Assembly: GCA_947579605.1 (NCBI GenBank) | Contig: OX388314.1 | Coordinates: 28,240,948 to 28,304,947 of the forward strand | Source: Athripsodes cinereus | Lineage: Eukaryota > Arthropoda > Insecta > Trichoptera > Leptoceridae | DNA length: 64,000 nt | Reading direction: 5' to 3' | Part shown: positions 1-10,803 of the stretch, piece by piece | Layout of the letters: every line of letters starts with the position of its first letter | Position numbering within the stretch: position 1 is the first letter of the stretch | The notes under the pieces: generated by a model | The model's database searches: none | What the model saw: the letters and a program-made list of their open reading frames with translations, nothing else | What the model was told of the DNA's origin: nothing | Made by a program: the position numbers and the translations under genes

Positions 1-120
1 TGTGATGAAATTCTTTGAATGGGTTCGACAAGACTTAAAAATAAAGAACAACACAACAAAATAACCTACATTTTTGGAAAAGTACCAAAACAGTTGAAAC
101 AAAAATTGAAGAATTACGTA

Positions 121-1841
121 TGAATAAAATCTTCTATTTCAATTGTTATACACAAACGAGTTTTACAGTTACTTAAAAAATATCACTCAAAATGTTTTGA
201 TTTGATTTGTTTGATTTTGTTTGAAATTTGAAAAAGTCTTTGAAGAAACTAAAGAAAATTCAGAGTACAAAGTGGAAAGCTTTTTGACATAGCTGCATTG
301 TAAATGTAAAGAATTTGTAAACTGTACTTGTTTGAGAGAAAATAAAGTGCCAAAAGAGGAACAAATATTTTTAGAAGATCAACGCACTAACAGACAAATG
401 GTTTTAGGAAGAACGGATCTTATCTAGAGTAAAAAATTGCAGAAAAGAAGATTACGTGCTCTTAAACAAGAAATCAGGCATAATTCAAATACAAGAATTA
501 AAGAAATTTCCTTTTCTTTATATAGGCTAAATAGATCTGAAGTAAGTTCTAATGTTGACCTTCCTTCTTGTTCGTCGGCCGCAGATGGTCTTGACACCGC
601 GAACAAAGTGGATCAAAAGCCTATAAAGCTCACGGATGCCAGTCTTCATAGTTTGACGATTGTACATATGCGATAGATATCGATAGCGATAGAGTATCAG
701 ACCGAGCTGCGGCGGTTATCGTGTCATAAATGTTCTATATTCTGCTTCTGATGCTGACTCTGAGGCGCAGTCGACTAACGTCGTGGGCAGGATGAAACTC
801 AGAAGAATAAGACAGAAAGTTTTCGAGAAAATTTTAACAGAAGAAAGAGTAACAGAAATTCCTGCCTTATATTTTGATGGAAGGAAAATCCAGACGGCTA
901 AAACTGTTTTAAAAAGATCGAAGAGATTTAAAGTGATTGTATAAGAGGAACATGTTTCGATTATTAAAGAACCAGGTTCTGTTTATGTTGGGTATGTGTT
1001 TCCAACATCGGGCAGTGCGAGAAATATTGAAAGAGCTATCCACGGCTTTTTGACGACTGAAAATATATCACCAGAGAGTATAATGACTGTTGGATGTAAT
1101 GGAACAACCACAAATACAGGGAATGTGGGAGGCGTGATTGTTTTTTTGTAAAATAGACTATCTCAACCATTGCATTGGATAATTTGTCTCTTATACGCCA
1201 ATGAGTTGCTATTGACGCTTTGTTTTCCTATTTGGATAGCCCTATAGCAGGATCTAAATCATTTGCAGGTCAAATTGGTATAGCATTAAAGATGGTTCAA
1301 AACATTTATGGAAGCTCATTAACAGCACTAGTTATTTGTCGAACGAATTGTTAGCGATTGTGTACCCTGTTTTATTTCGGAACAGTTACTTTGCTCATCT
1401 AGAAAACTTGTTGTTGAGTACGATAACAGATGCGCGTAAGCACATTAGAGAACTAGCTGCCAGACGCATTTTAAAAGCTCGTCAAGTGAAAAAAAAATTC
1501 TGTTTCGTGCATGTTTGAGGTGCCAAAAGTGGACTTAAATGCAAGTTCTTACATAGACGTGATAAACTGGCAACAAAATAAATACGAAACCTCAATACTG
1601 ATGAATATTTCCGATAAGCAGTTACAACATCTTATTGAAAATGGAGGAGAATCGGTTTTGGAGTTATTGAGACTGCCTTACCACACCCAGGCTGTGAAAA
1701 GATCAGTAAAAGATGTGATAGAAGCAGCTCTACGTGTATGCGATAAGACAAGAAGATAGGGTTTTGTAAAATCTAATGTAGCGTCTCGAAATCTCATGCC
1801 AAAGTTTGAGACGAAAAAGGATTTTTGTTATGAAAAATGAC
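121..1841 (+). pseudogene. Decayed copy of an arthropod multicopy (transposon-like) ORF family
   Basis: Reading across several frames and stops gives a collinear series of segments that I recognise as an uncharacterised protein family present in many copies in arthropod genomes. Segments in order: RVLQLLKKYH near 160, a cysteine-rich CKCKEF..C.C stretch near 305, FLEDQRTNRQ near 368, VSDRAAAVIVS near 690, LYFDGRKIQ near 870, EEHVSIIKEPGS near 947, VGCNGTTTNTGNVGG near 1089, a shifted LDSPIAGSKSFAGQIG near 1233, YFAHLENLLL near 1390, and HTQAVKRSVKDVIEAA then NLMPKFETKKDF before 1841. At least three frameshifts and several in-frame stops break it, so it is dead. The family assignment rests on memory of conserved motifs; its biochemical role is unknown to me and I propose none. 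It may extend left of 121, where the sequence is too decayed to read. Confidence 0.7.
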
Positions 1842-2149
1842 GTTATTCATACCGACACAACTTTCTGAAACTGTGTATATTTTTAAAATAAATGATTCTA
1901 TTAACTAAAATATACTTTTATCTTATCATATAAATGCATAACATATTATATTTAGTTAATATTTTGTTAATAGGGTGTACATAACAAAGCGTCTGTAAAA
2001 ACTTAAAAATTGAAATTTCAAGTCTATGGCGGGACCTCTTGCTGTTGAGCTAGAACTTCCAAATTAGTGGGTGTTATTTACAATCACATAAGGCAACTTT
2101 TGCCTGGTATTCCAATTCGATATTCGAAAAAAAATTTTTTTTCATACAA
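1842..2149. other. AT-rich spacer, nothing recognised
   Basis: No ORF, repeat or RNA signal that I can support. A short stretch near 2020-2110 is less AT-rich but matches nothing else in the window. Confidence 0.6.
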
Positions 2150-2345
2150 AAGTGTTCCACCCTAGTGGACACTCCAACAAGTGTGGCATGGTCTGTGCTG
2201 TGCCACAGTCATATGCTCCAGATTCGTCTTGTAGGAAGCCCCATCATTCTCTATTCTCACGGCAGTTTCCCACACCAGATCTTAGTCGATTCAGGGTTTT
2301 CCATGTCCTAAAGTCTAGATCGCCTCCTGCAGCAAGGATATTGGA
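2150..2345 (-). pseudogene. LINE reverse transcriptase C-terminal fragment
   Basis: The minus strand reads TWKTLNRLRSGVGNC, then (after an in-frame stop) WGF....DCGTAQTMPHLLECPL. This is the cysteine/histidine-rich tail that follows the reverse transcriptase in many Jockey/CR1-type LINE ORF2 proteins (C..C..H..C pattern after an LNRLR.GV.RC motif). A second, independently decayed copy of the same protein tail lies on the minus strand at 38737-39075 (LNRLRVGVTRC, CDCGEDQSDSHLLQCPL). Only about 65 codons survive, with no reverse transcriptase core attached. I infer a 5'-truncated, mutated LINE insertion; the exact clade cannot be set from this fragment. Confidence 0.65.
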
Positions 2346-2355
2346 TGTGAGGTAA

Positions 2356-3224
2356 ATAAATACATCAGAAAAAATGAAACTTTTATCTTATGCGTGTATT
2401 ATTGAAAATTAAACTATCATTCTTTCTACAAAGTTTTTGACAAACTGAAGGATCTTTTTTTTACTAAAAATCATTCTCTAAAATATCATCACAAGATTAG
2501 GGGTCATGTGGGAAGAGATATATTTTTTTTCGCAGAATTGTCTTAACTATGAATGTAGAAAGCTTTTTAATGTTGGTGTTCTTTAAGGAACGTAAAAGGG
2601 CGTAAAGAAAAATAAAAAATTCCAAAATACGGTCCCCAAAACGTTTGATGATAAAAATAAAATAAAAAAACAATTGCCGCACATGTTGCCATAATATTTC
2701 GCTACAAAAACATATGGAAACAAAAGAAAGTGAAACAACAAAACAGAAATAATAAAAAAGTTATTCACAATACAACATAATAATAATAATAATTGCTACG
2801 ACAATTTGTTTGGTAAGTACGAAAAGCTTGACTGTTGAATTTATGTACCTAATATCAAACAGGTTTTATAATATACAAATGTAAAATGAAGGTTTTATAT
2901 TGTAAGACCCTAGCCGGATACGGAAGTTGGCCACAGTTGACACCACTGTAGTGAAGTCACATTCCAGCTCCATCCCTTCCCACAACCTCACACCCCGACA
3001 ATCGTGAAGCTTTTGTCCTAGTATCTTACAAACAATATAAATAATAATACAGAGCTTCGGATCGTTTGAACTTTCAGCGATATTTTTCACGTTCAAATGA
3101 ATAATGATTATAGATGTTTTTTTGCTATTGTTGAAATAGTTTTTAAACGTCTTAAACGAATTATTAACGATGTTTTTACTGGTCATTAAGAAACTAAAAA
3201 AAAGAATAGGAGATCTATATTCTT
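2356..3224. other. Spacer; short unrecognised GC-richer block
   Basis: Mostly A/T. A block at about 2905-3035 is clearly richer in G+C and reads in part as an open frame on the minus strand, but neither strand gives a recognisable protein or repeat. It may be a remnant of an element not otherwise represented here. Confidence 0.5.
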
Positions 3225-3300
3225 TACCGGGGTGTTTTTCTTCATTTCAGCGATGAGGCATGCCACCTATTCTTACTTGGGTGGAAACGAGACCTTCTTT
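3225..3300 (+). repeat. Dispersed repeat A, fragment
   Basis: Central motif TTCAGCGATGAGGCATGCCACC followed by a diverged copy of the family's middle section. Shared with the full copies at 29625-29885 and 36695-36965. Confidence 0.65.
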
Positions 3301-3439
3301 ATCTATATTCAACATTTTTAAGTCAAAACACGAAAGGTATATATTTGTGTTTTTTGCACGAAATATATGTGTTTTTTGTAAGATTTTTTTCATTGGTTGC
3401 TTTGCTTTTTCATATTATTACAATTTGGTTTTTGTTTTT

Positions 3440-3515
3440 AAACCTTTGGGTTAGTTGGAAGAAATCGCGCCTTTGCAATAGAGGGTTATCCGGATTGGTT
3501 TGTATAATTATGATC
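3440..3515 (+). repeat. LINE 3' tail, family D
   Basis: Contains the GTTAGTTGGAAGAAATCGCG-type motif found at the 3' end of several LINE remnants here (10285, 23600, 27005). No coding sequence is attached. Confidence 0.6.
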
Positions 3516-3764
3516 ATATTATAATGAAATTCCACCAAGAATCGTCGGTTGGTTAGAGTAACTTTATAATTTATCATTTTCCATCCACTATATTCAAAAG
3601 TGAATGAGGGCACTTGACATAAAAATCTACCTACCATTCTATAACACCACCGAACCGAAACCGGGTTGGCTGGAAAAATCGCATATGAGATAGGCCCGTC
3701 TTTTGATACTCTCTGTAGAAATTTAGTTGAATATTATGTACATATTTTGATACCACCAAATTTG

Positions 3765-3865
3765 TATTTATTTATTTAGATTTCCCACAAATTGGGTAGC
3801 CATCAGTAGACAACCAACAACACGTGTTTAATAAACATGTTAGATGTCCACGGCGAGGTAAAAAA
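3765..3865 (-). repeat. Dispersed repeat A, fragment, reversed
   Basis: Minus strand carries the family's 3' part (cell around GTGGGATATGCC and the ACATGTTTATTA segment). Diverged. Confidence 0.55.
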
Positions 3866-3869
3866 AAAG

Positions 3870-6195
3870 AAACATCAAAAACACATAAACGATAAAACGT
3901 TAAAAATATTATAGAATATGAATAAAATAATTTTCTCTCAACTTTCTGAACGACCTCAATATTATGAATTTATAATAGAGAAATCATTATTTACCAACCC
4001 TGAAGCGCCTTCACAGCGTTCATTGTTATTTTTTTTTATTTCCCATTCAATTCTAACATATTCATTTTATTTTAGGATAGAGTAAACAATACAGTGATTG
4101 ACCACTTTCCAAATAATTTGCAAAAAGCACTACATTCTTTTACTCTTACTGTATTCTTTCTCTTCTTCAATATAGGTAAACTAGGTTAAATGACTTTCCG
4201 TAGATATAACAGATATATAATTGTCTGGATCATGATTTAAAATAGCATTTAATGTCAAAGAACTTGAAGAACTTGCAGTCTGCTAAAGTAATAGAAATAG
4301 GCAGGTATTCGTAATTTATCAACTCCAAATCAGCAATGAAGTATGCTGTATGAATGAATGTGTATTAAGATACTTAAATTCCTTTCGCATATAATAATTG
4401 TGGTAAGATGGAAGAAATTACTTTATAGTGATAATCTCGCCACTGCATATCGTCCTAGTTTTTTTTTTTTTTTTTTTAATTTTATATTGTATTGTTAAAA
4501 CTGTCATATAATGATGATGTGCAAAGAGAATAAAAAAATAAATAAATAAAAAATACTAAAAATTATAGAATGCAATTGATTTATTTATTGATTTGCTACT
4601 GTCCATTAATTGCAAGTAAATTTGTACATAAATGTTGATATCAATATTAAATACAATCAAAATACAGAGAGCGAGTTTATCGCGCGATTTATTCCAACTA
4701 ACGTAGCAATAATTTAAAAATTATCATTTTCATTCGTAATTTAAACATTAATTAATTTTTTTATGTTATTTATTTTAATTACCAGACGAGGAAAGAGTTG
4801 GAGGAAAAAAGGCGTGACGTACCTACTAAATAATATTGTCATTAAGTAAATGAAGTAAAATACTTATAATGCCCTAATTCAAATGCTTCAGCGTAACTTT
4901 GTGTAACACTTTGCATATAAATGGCTGAATCGTGAACTGAGAGAATAATAATAATCAGCGGCGTGCTTTCCGTACATACGAAAAAGTGGCTCATGCCTAC
5001 ATTGGCGTACTTCCATATACACACAAAACGTTCACAAAACCTTAACAACTGTAAAATCTCTACTCTCTCATCTTCTCCCCGTCTCAATGTTTTGAACGCA
5101 ACTTGCACTGTATAAAACGGCATTTTGCTTTTCGTTTCCATGTACAAAATTACGCTGACCAAATTTTAGTTCACCTCAAAAATATGTCCTTGATTTTAAA
5201 TATCTTACAAATCTACCGTAAAGAGAAAAAATGAAAACTAATAAAAAATCCAATTACCTTAAAGTCTAGGGTATTTCACAAAAAAAAATAGAAACTATAT
5301 AATATTGCTTGGTTAGTTTAGTTTGCCAAAATCGGAAGCTATTTTCAAGAATCAAGTAACTGATAAAATATAATATAAATATTTCATATTATAAAAAAGG
5401 CTTTAAAAGTCTTAAATCACTCGCAAATTAGTTGATGGTCTTGATAATAAAAAAATAAAATATTACTTCATAAGGTTGAATGAGATCACAATATTACGAT
5501 AGCATGATTAGTATAAAAAATTGGTGCCACCACTGAAATAATAATACTTGAAGCGGGGCTCTCATAAACAGAAACGATGATCCTGCAATGACCCTGGATG
5601 TATTTTACAAACATAAAATAATATTGTAAATGAAATAACCCTACAATTTCAAAGCTTTTGGATATGGATTTTACTGCTGTTATACTGGTAAGGCTTACTA
5701 CTAAGATTGTTATAGTTTAAAACCTAAGTAGTTGTGTATGGGACGAAATGTTCACGTAGAATAATAAAATATTTTTTGAAACTTAAGCCTTTTTGGCATG
5801 TCAGCGCTTAAATCTTATAGCAGTTCGTGACTAGATGTAAAAATATTCTAAATCTCTAGAAGTTTTAGGATTGAAAAGATACAAATGACGTCACAGATTG
5901 ATCAATTCCTTCACGAGGGAGGCGGAGAGGATGATCGAATCGAATCATTATTAAACACTCGATTGTTTTCTTTCAAAAATAATGACTTTTGTGCACAAAT
6001 ATTTTACTTTGTCTTATTGCTAAATGTATTCTTGCAAAGTTATTTCTTCTACATTCATTCATTCAAACCACCATTCCAATTCGATAAAAACGGTAGTTCG
6101 GTAACCAACGGACTAGTAAACATGCAATTTGACTTTTCTATGTCAATTTAAGTTTAGACATTCAGAATGGATAGCATACCTTATCGCCAAAATGA
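3870..6195. other. Long AT-rich spacer
   Basis: No gene is supported in 2.3 kb. A reversed LINE family-D tail (GAGCGAGTTTATCGCGCGA) lies at about 4655-4705. Open frames at 4842-5162 (minus) and 5885-6151 (plus) have no recognisable motifs and look like chance ORFs. Confidence 0.6.
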
Positions 6196-6199
6196 AGGT

Positions 6200-6700
6200 G
6201 GGGTATTTCACGTCATTTCACCAAGAAAAAGTGCAAAAAGTAACCCATCACCTCAGATTTTAATGATTTTTTTTTCATGTGCTACTATAACCAAGTTATG
6301 AAACCATGCCAATTTTTTTTGGTCTAGGCCAAATACTTTCCAAGTTATTAAGGTTCAAAGTTTCTCGTCGAAGTGAATTTTTGCTGACCTTGTGATTGGT
6401 CGGCTTGTAAGAAAAATAATCATATCTCTGTTAATTGTGAATATTTTCACCCCAAATTTTTACTATGTATTCTCTAATATATGCTGATTCTATAAATAAT
6501 TTATTTGGTGTATTATATTGCTTCAAAAAATTAAAAAAAAATACTTTTTGCAAATTTTTAGGTTAAAAAACATGGTTTTTTCAAAATTAAATATGGAGGA
6601 GAGGCAGTATGTTAACAAATTTATTTTTTATTTTTAATTGTACCTAAAAGTACAATCTAATAGATAATAAAAGAAAAAGTATGGTTTTTTTGCTGTCTGT
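6200..6700 (+). repeat. Left long terminal inverted repeat
   Basis: Pairs with 9244-9735. Differences are mostly single substitutions and short indels, including a ~9-bp length difference near 6226-6240. Confidence 0.9.
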
Positions 6701-7049
6701 TTCACAGTTCAGCTTTATTTTACCTTCACTTCTTGGTTAAAAATACGACATCGGAGAAAACTAATTCTACTTGTATGATTATACTAGCCTTCTACTGGAA
6801 ATTAAATTATTTTTCATTTGGTGCAATATATTTTAAATTACACCACATCCCATAAAAGGTAGCTATCGGACGTCCTCTATGCGCTAATTTTGTGATGAAT
6901 TCAAGATGGGAAGCATATTTTGTCACTCACACATTTTCATTTAAAAAATGTGTCATTGTATTTTAAAAGTATTATTTCTTATTAAATTTATAACCACAAA
7001 ACTGATTTCACATATTATATCATAGGTACCTATTTACCTATAGGCTACC

Positions 7050-7105
7050 CCAGTTGTGGGATATGCCGTGATGGTATAGTAGTAGTAGTAGTAGTAGTAC
7101 CTATT
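7050..7105 (+). repeat. Dispersed repeat A 3' end with (GTA)n
   Basis: GGCTACCCCAGTTGTGGGAT then ATGCCGTGATGGTATAGTAG running into seven GTA units. This is the 3' end of repeat A, lying inside the Sola-like transposon. Confidence 0.65.
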
Positions 7106-7418
7106 TATATTCCAATGAACAAACTTTCTTCATGTTTAATGAATATGAAAACAAAAAATTTCCATATAATATATCCAACAGAAATTATCATAATAAGTTT
7201 ATGTTAAAAAAATGTATAACAGGTACACACAGGAAATGTTTAAGAATATTAGGAAAATTGGAACAAGTTGATACATGAAATACACAGTACACTACAAGTT
7301 CATTCATTTTAATAAGATGTATTCTCACAGATCAGTTCGTGTTTATATTTTATGGAGTTAATTAGTGAGCTGTGCAGCAAGATTTTTAAAATATTAAATT
7401 ACATTTTATTGATCTAAA

Positions 7419-9016
7419 TTGGCTAGTAATATATTGGAAAAGTGTTCAATTGGAGAAATAAATGGTACTGAATGTCATAAAGTTAGTTACAAAAACAATA
7501 TTGGAATTCTAAATATTGAAGAATTCAATCAACTTGACAAAGACCTCATAATTAAAAGAAGTAACATAAACCATAATTTAGTTAAAACTGTTTGTGAATA
7601 TCATAAAACATAATTATTATTTGAAAAAGTTTGAAACATATCACACATGTTGCTTTGATCCTTACAAAATTCATAATAAAAAAATAATAAAAGGTTTAAG
7701 AACTGTGTCCTTACAATTTTGTGAAAATATTGAAAAGCTTTCAATACAAATTAACGCCTTACCAGGATTTAAAATATGTCATGCATGTAGGGTCAAAATT
7801 CAAAAACAGATATTTTCATCTCAAGATGATCCAATACAAGATATCGGAAGCGACATTGAAATTTCTGATTTGGATACAATTGTTTCAAGAGAAGAATCTT
7901 TGGAAGAGTTAAATTCTTCCTTTATAAATATTGGAGAATCTCCTATAAAGTTTCACTCTGTACCACCACACCTCAAGAGTACTTATGTTAAAAGGAAAAT
8001 TGAATCCGCCTGTGCAAGTATAAAAACAATATCTGAAAACCTTGAAAGAAACACTTAACTATAATAAAGCGATAGTTTTGCTGGATTTTAGTGAAAATTA
8101 CTCTTATGTTGTTCAAGACGAAGTTCAAAGTTACCACTGGAATCGAGATAGTAGTTCACTACACCCAGTTGTTATTTATACTCGTTCTAGAGAATCAGAA
8201 AATATAGTGGCTACAAGTTTGTGTGTATTATCGGACGATTTGGGGCATGATGTAGTATTTGTATATGAAACACAGAAAATTGTCATCCAGTTTTTGAAAA
8301 CTCATTTTCCGAATATCAGTGAAGTAGCATATTTCAGTGATGGTTGCGCTGGACAATATAAAAACTGTAAGAATTTTATTAACCTTTGCCATCATAGTGA
8401 GGACTTTGAGTTAAAAGCAACATGGTCATTTTTTGCAACAAGTCATGGGAAATCCCCTTGTGATGGGGTTGGAGGAACAGTGAAACGAACAAAGAAAATA
8501 CAAAATATTCGTTTCTGGCTATTAAAAAAAGAAACATTATTGGAATCTCGTCGACTTTTACAACATAGATTTAATCAAGCCAAAACAATTCCTGGAACTC
8601 GGAGTTACCACCATTTTGAACCCATAACAACAACATCCATTGGAACTAAAAGGGTTAGCGTAGAAGAGGACTATAGTTTAGTTTTCAAGTTTACGGTGGA
8701 AAAAGTCTCTACCATGACATTTTTAGAATTGTCCACAAACTCATACATAGCATGTTTGTACGATCGTCATTGGTTTTATGGAATGATATTGTCGAAACAC
8801 GAAGAGGAAGGTGACATAAAAGTAAAATTCATGCATCCTTTTGGACCATCTCCATCGTACCACTGGCCTTTAAGGGAGGATATATGTTATGTACCTTTAT
8901 GTAATATAATTGCCAGAACCAACGCTCCAATCACCAAAGGATCGGGTCGAGTATATTACTTCTCCGAGACTGAATCTACTCAGCAACAATTTTTACACAT
9001 TTTCGACAAGAATTGA
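7419..9016 (+). pseudogene. Broken transposase of the Sola-like element
   Basis: Three overlapping frames together read as one protein. The N-terminal part (7419-7613, then 7594-8058) has a Cys/His pattern (CEYH, then CCFDPYKIH..KK..KGLR, then CHAC) resembling a zinc-binding domain. The C-terminal part (8042-9016) starts LLDFSENYSYVVQDEVQ, then YFSDGCAGQYKN (about 8331-8366) and SHGKSPCDGVGGTVKR (about 8442-8487), which supply plausible DDD/E catalytic acids. Its last ~100 residues (G..YD..WF..I, HPFGPSPSYHWP) form a separate conserved C-terminal domain. Frames change near 7605 and near 8045. At the second point the usual long middle section of this family seems to be missing, so I infer an internal deletion. 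Homologous multicopy proteins occur in other animals (from memory); not functional here. Confidence 0.75.
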
Positions 9017-9243
9017 ATGTAAGTAAAATTTTTGTACAAAGTATTAAATAATATGGGAACTATCTTCCCACCAATTGTATTAAAAAAAATGTTTTACACT
9101 CAATAAAGGTATCATTCAAAATGAAAAATTGGGCTAAAATATTTAATATGTAGCAAATATAATACATATCCCAACTAAATGTGTGAACGGCTAACATTTG
9201 GTATTAGGGTAATTTTGAAGTTTTTTATCAGCAACATAAGTAC

Positions 9244-9735
9244 ACAGACAGCAAAAAAACCACACTTTTTCTTTTATTATCTATTAGATTGTACTTTTAG
9301 GTACATTAAAAAATAAAAAAAAACTTGGTAAACATACTGCCTCTCCTCCGTCTTTAATTTTGAAAAAATCATGTTTTCTAACCTAAAAATTTGCAAAAAG
9401 TATTTTTTTTAAATTTTTTGAAGCAATATAATACAATAAATAAATTATTTATAGAATCAGCATATATTAGAGAATACATAGTAAAAATTTGGGGTGAAAA
9501 TATTCATAATTAACAGAGATATGATTATTTTTCTTACAAGCCGACCAATCACAAGGTCAGCAAAAATTCACTTCGACGAGAAACTTTGAACCTCAATAAC
9601 TTGGAAAGTATTTGGCCTAGACCAAAAAAAATTGGCATTGTTTCATAACTTGGTTATAGTAACACATGAAAAAAAAATCATTAAAATCTGAGGTGATGGG
9701 TTACCTAGGCTTGGTGAAATGACGTGAAATACCCC
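9244..9735 (-). repeat. Right long terminal inverted repeat
   Basis: Inverse complement of 6200-6700; ends ACGTGAAATACCCC immediately before the AGGT duplication at 9736-9739. Confidence 0.9.
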
Positions 9736-9848
9736 AGGTGTTAAATTTCTCAAAGTGCACGTAATATATTAAATTTCTTAAATCTGTCGTGGATTGATAG
9801 TTCCGATAATACCTAATAGTAATGATATTCCAATATTGTTTCACTTAC

Positions 9849-10007
9849 CAACATCCATGACGCTGTGTCGAATGGTTCCAGAAAAGCTGTAGGAGAGATG
9901 ATTCCAGTTCTCTTGGCTACCACGATGGCTATACCAGTCTCCATGAAGGGAACGCTGAAATCCACAACTGCTTCCCTCTCTGAGTTGATCATCAGAGAAG
10001 TCATTAC
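9849..10007 (-). CDS. Nmdar2: NMDA receptor GluN2-type subunit, exon (S1 to pre-M1)
   Basis: This 159-nt exon encodes 53 residues of a ligand-gated glutamate receptor: [18 protein letters not shown], then [14 protein letters not shown], then [15 protein letters not shown]. This is the end of the S1 half of the glutamate-binding clamshell and the linker into membrane segment M1, typical of GluN2 subunits (DFSVPF.ETGI, SP.AFLEPF). The acceptor (TTTTCTATTCCAG, exon starting at 10007) and donor (TTG then GTAAGTGA at 9848) are canonical and both in phase 0. It joins in frame to the exon at 21845-22046. The conserved arginine that binds the glutamate carboxylate in vertebrate GluN2 is present (SER), while the nearby threonine position reads Met. 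The next exon (M1-M3) was not found at lower coordinates. The product would act in the postsynaptic membrane with a GluN1 partner. Confidence 0.9.
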
Positions 10008-10284
10008 CTGGAATAGAAAAAAGTTAAACTGAATATTTTCTGACAGATCAGCATTTTATTTCTTAAATGAATCAGAAAAAATATGTTATATTCAGCTGCA
10101 CTCTACAAAATCACAAAACATGGACGATTAGCTACTGTAAGTTAAAAGTTTGTGTTGTGAAAGTCACCTTACACGACAGAACCTTTCACATTTTAAACAA
10201 CAAGGTGAAAATAATAGTTTGACAGATAATATATAGTCAAATATGGTTTGTAGCTGCAGGCTCATATGAAAATTGAGTTTAGTA

Positions 10285-10435
10285 AATAGTTGGAAGAAAT
10301 CGCACCTCTGCGATAATCTGACTCTCTATATATTGATTGTATGATTGTATTTTATTCGTAAATATTATTTTGTGTAAATTTGCTTGTAATCGATGTTCAT
10401 TATAACTATTGCACAAAAAATAAATTGTTAAAAAA
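10285..10435 (+). repeat. LINE 3' tail, family D
   Basis: AGTTGGAAGAAATCGCACC motif, TATTGATTGTATG motif, then AATAAATTG and a short poly(A). Same tail as at 23600-23745 and 27005-27150. Confidence 0.65.
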
Positions 10436-10803
10436 AAAATGATATTACAAGTACTAAAGAATAAAACTAAATCTGCAGGTACAAAAGAATAAACGAAATG
10501 ATAAGGTTAACAAAAGAAAAATAATAATTGGGTCAGTTATACTGATAATATAACAGACTTATTATAAAATATAAAAAAACTTTAATGATTTTTGTAAAAA
10601 GGTGCACTTCTAATAAATGAACTATCATTATTCTGAATCAACACTAACATTTTTTTTACAAATGCATCTACAACGAGGTACTCGGAACTAAAATAATACA
10701 GTATAATATTTCTTGTAATCAATAGGTATACAGTGAAGAATATAATAAATAAGGATCTTTTGTATCAATATTTCATTCACGATCATAATACAGTAATGAT
10801 TAA

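Larger units (their letters stand above)
6200..9735 (+). mobile_element. DNA transposon with ~500-bp inverted repeats, Sola-like
   Basis: A 3536-bp element starting GGGGTATTTCACGTCATTTC and ending with its inverse complement. The outer ~500 bp at each end (6200-6700 and 9244-9735) are near-perfect inverted copies. The 4 bases before (6196-6199) and after (9736-9739) are both AGGT, a 4-bp target duplication. The interior holds one broken transposase reading frame and a small fragment of repeat A at 7050-7105. A 4-bp duplication with a DDE-type transposase fits the Sola superfamily, but I cannot confirm the superfamily from motifs alone. Frameshifts and an apparent internal deletion make this copy non-autonomous. 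Confidence 0.85.

Noticed and set aside
4842..5162. Further GluN2 exon on the minus strand
   Set aside because: No M1-M3 or S2 motifs, no splice sites in phase; the composition does not resemble the receptor.
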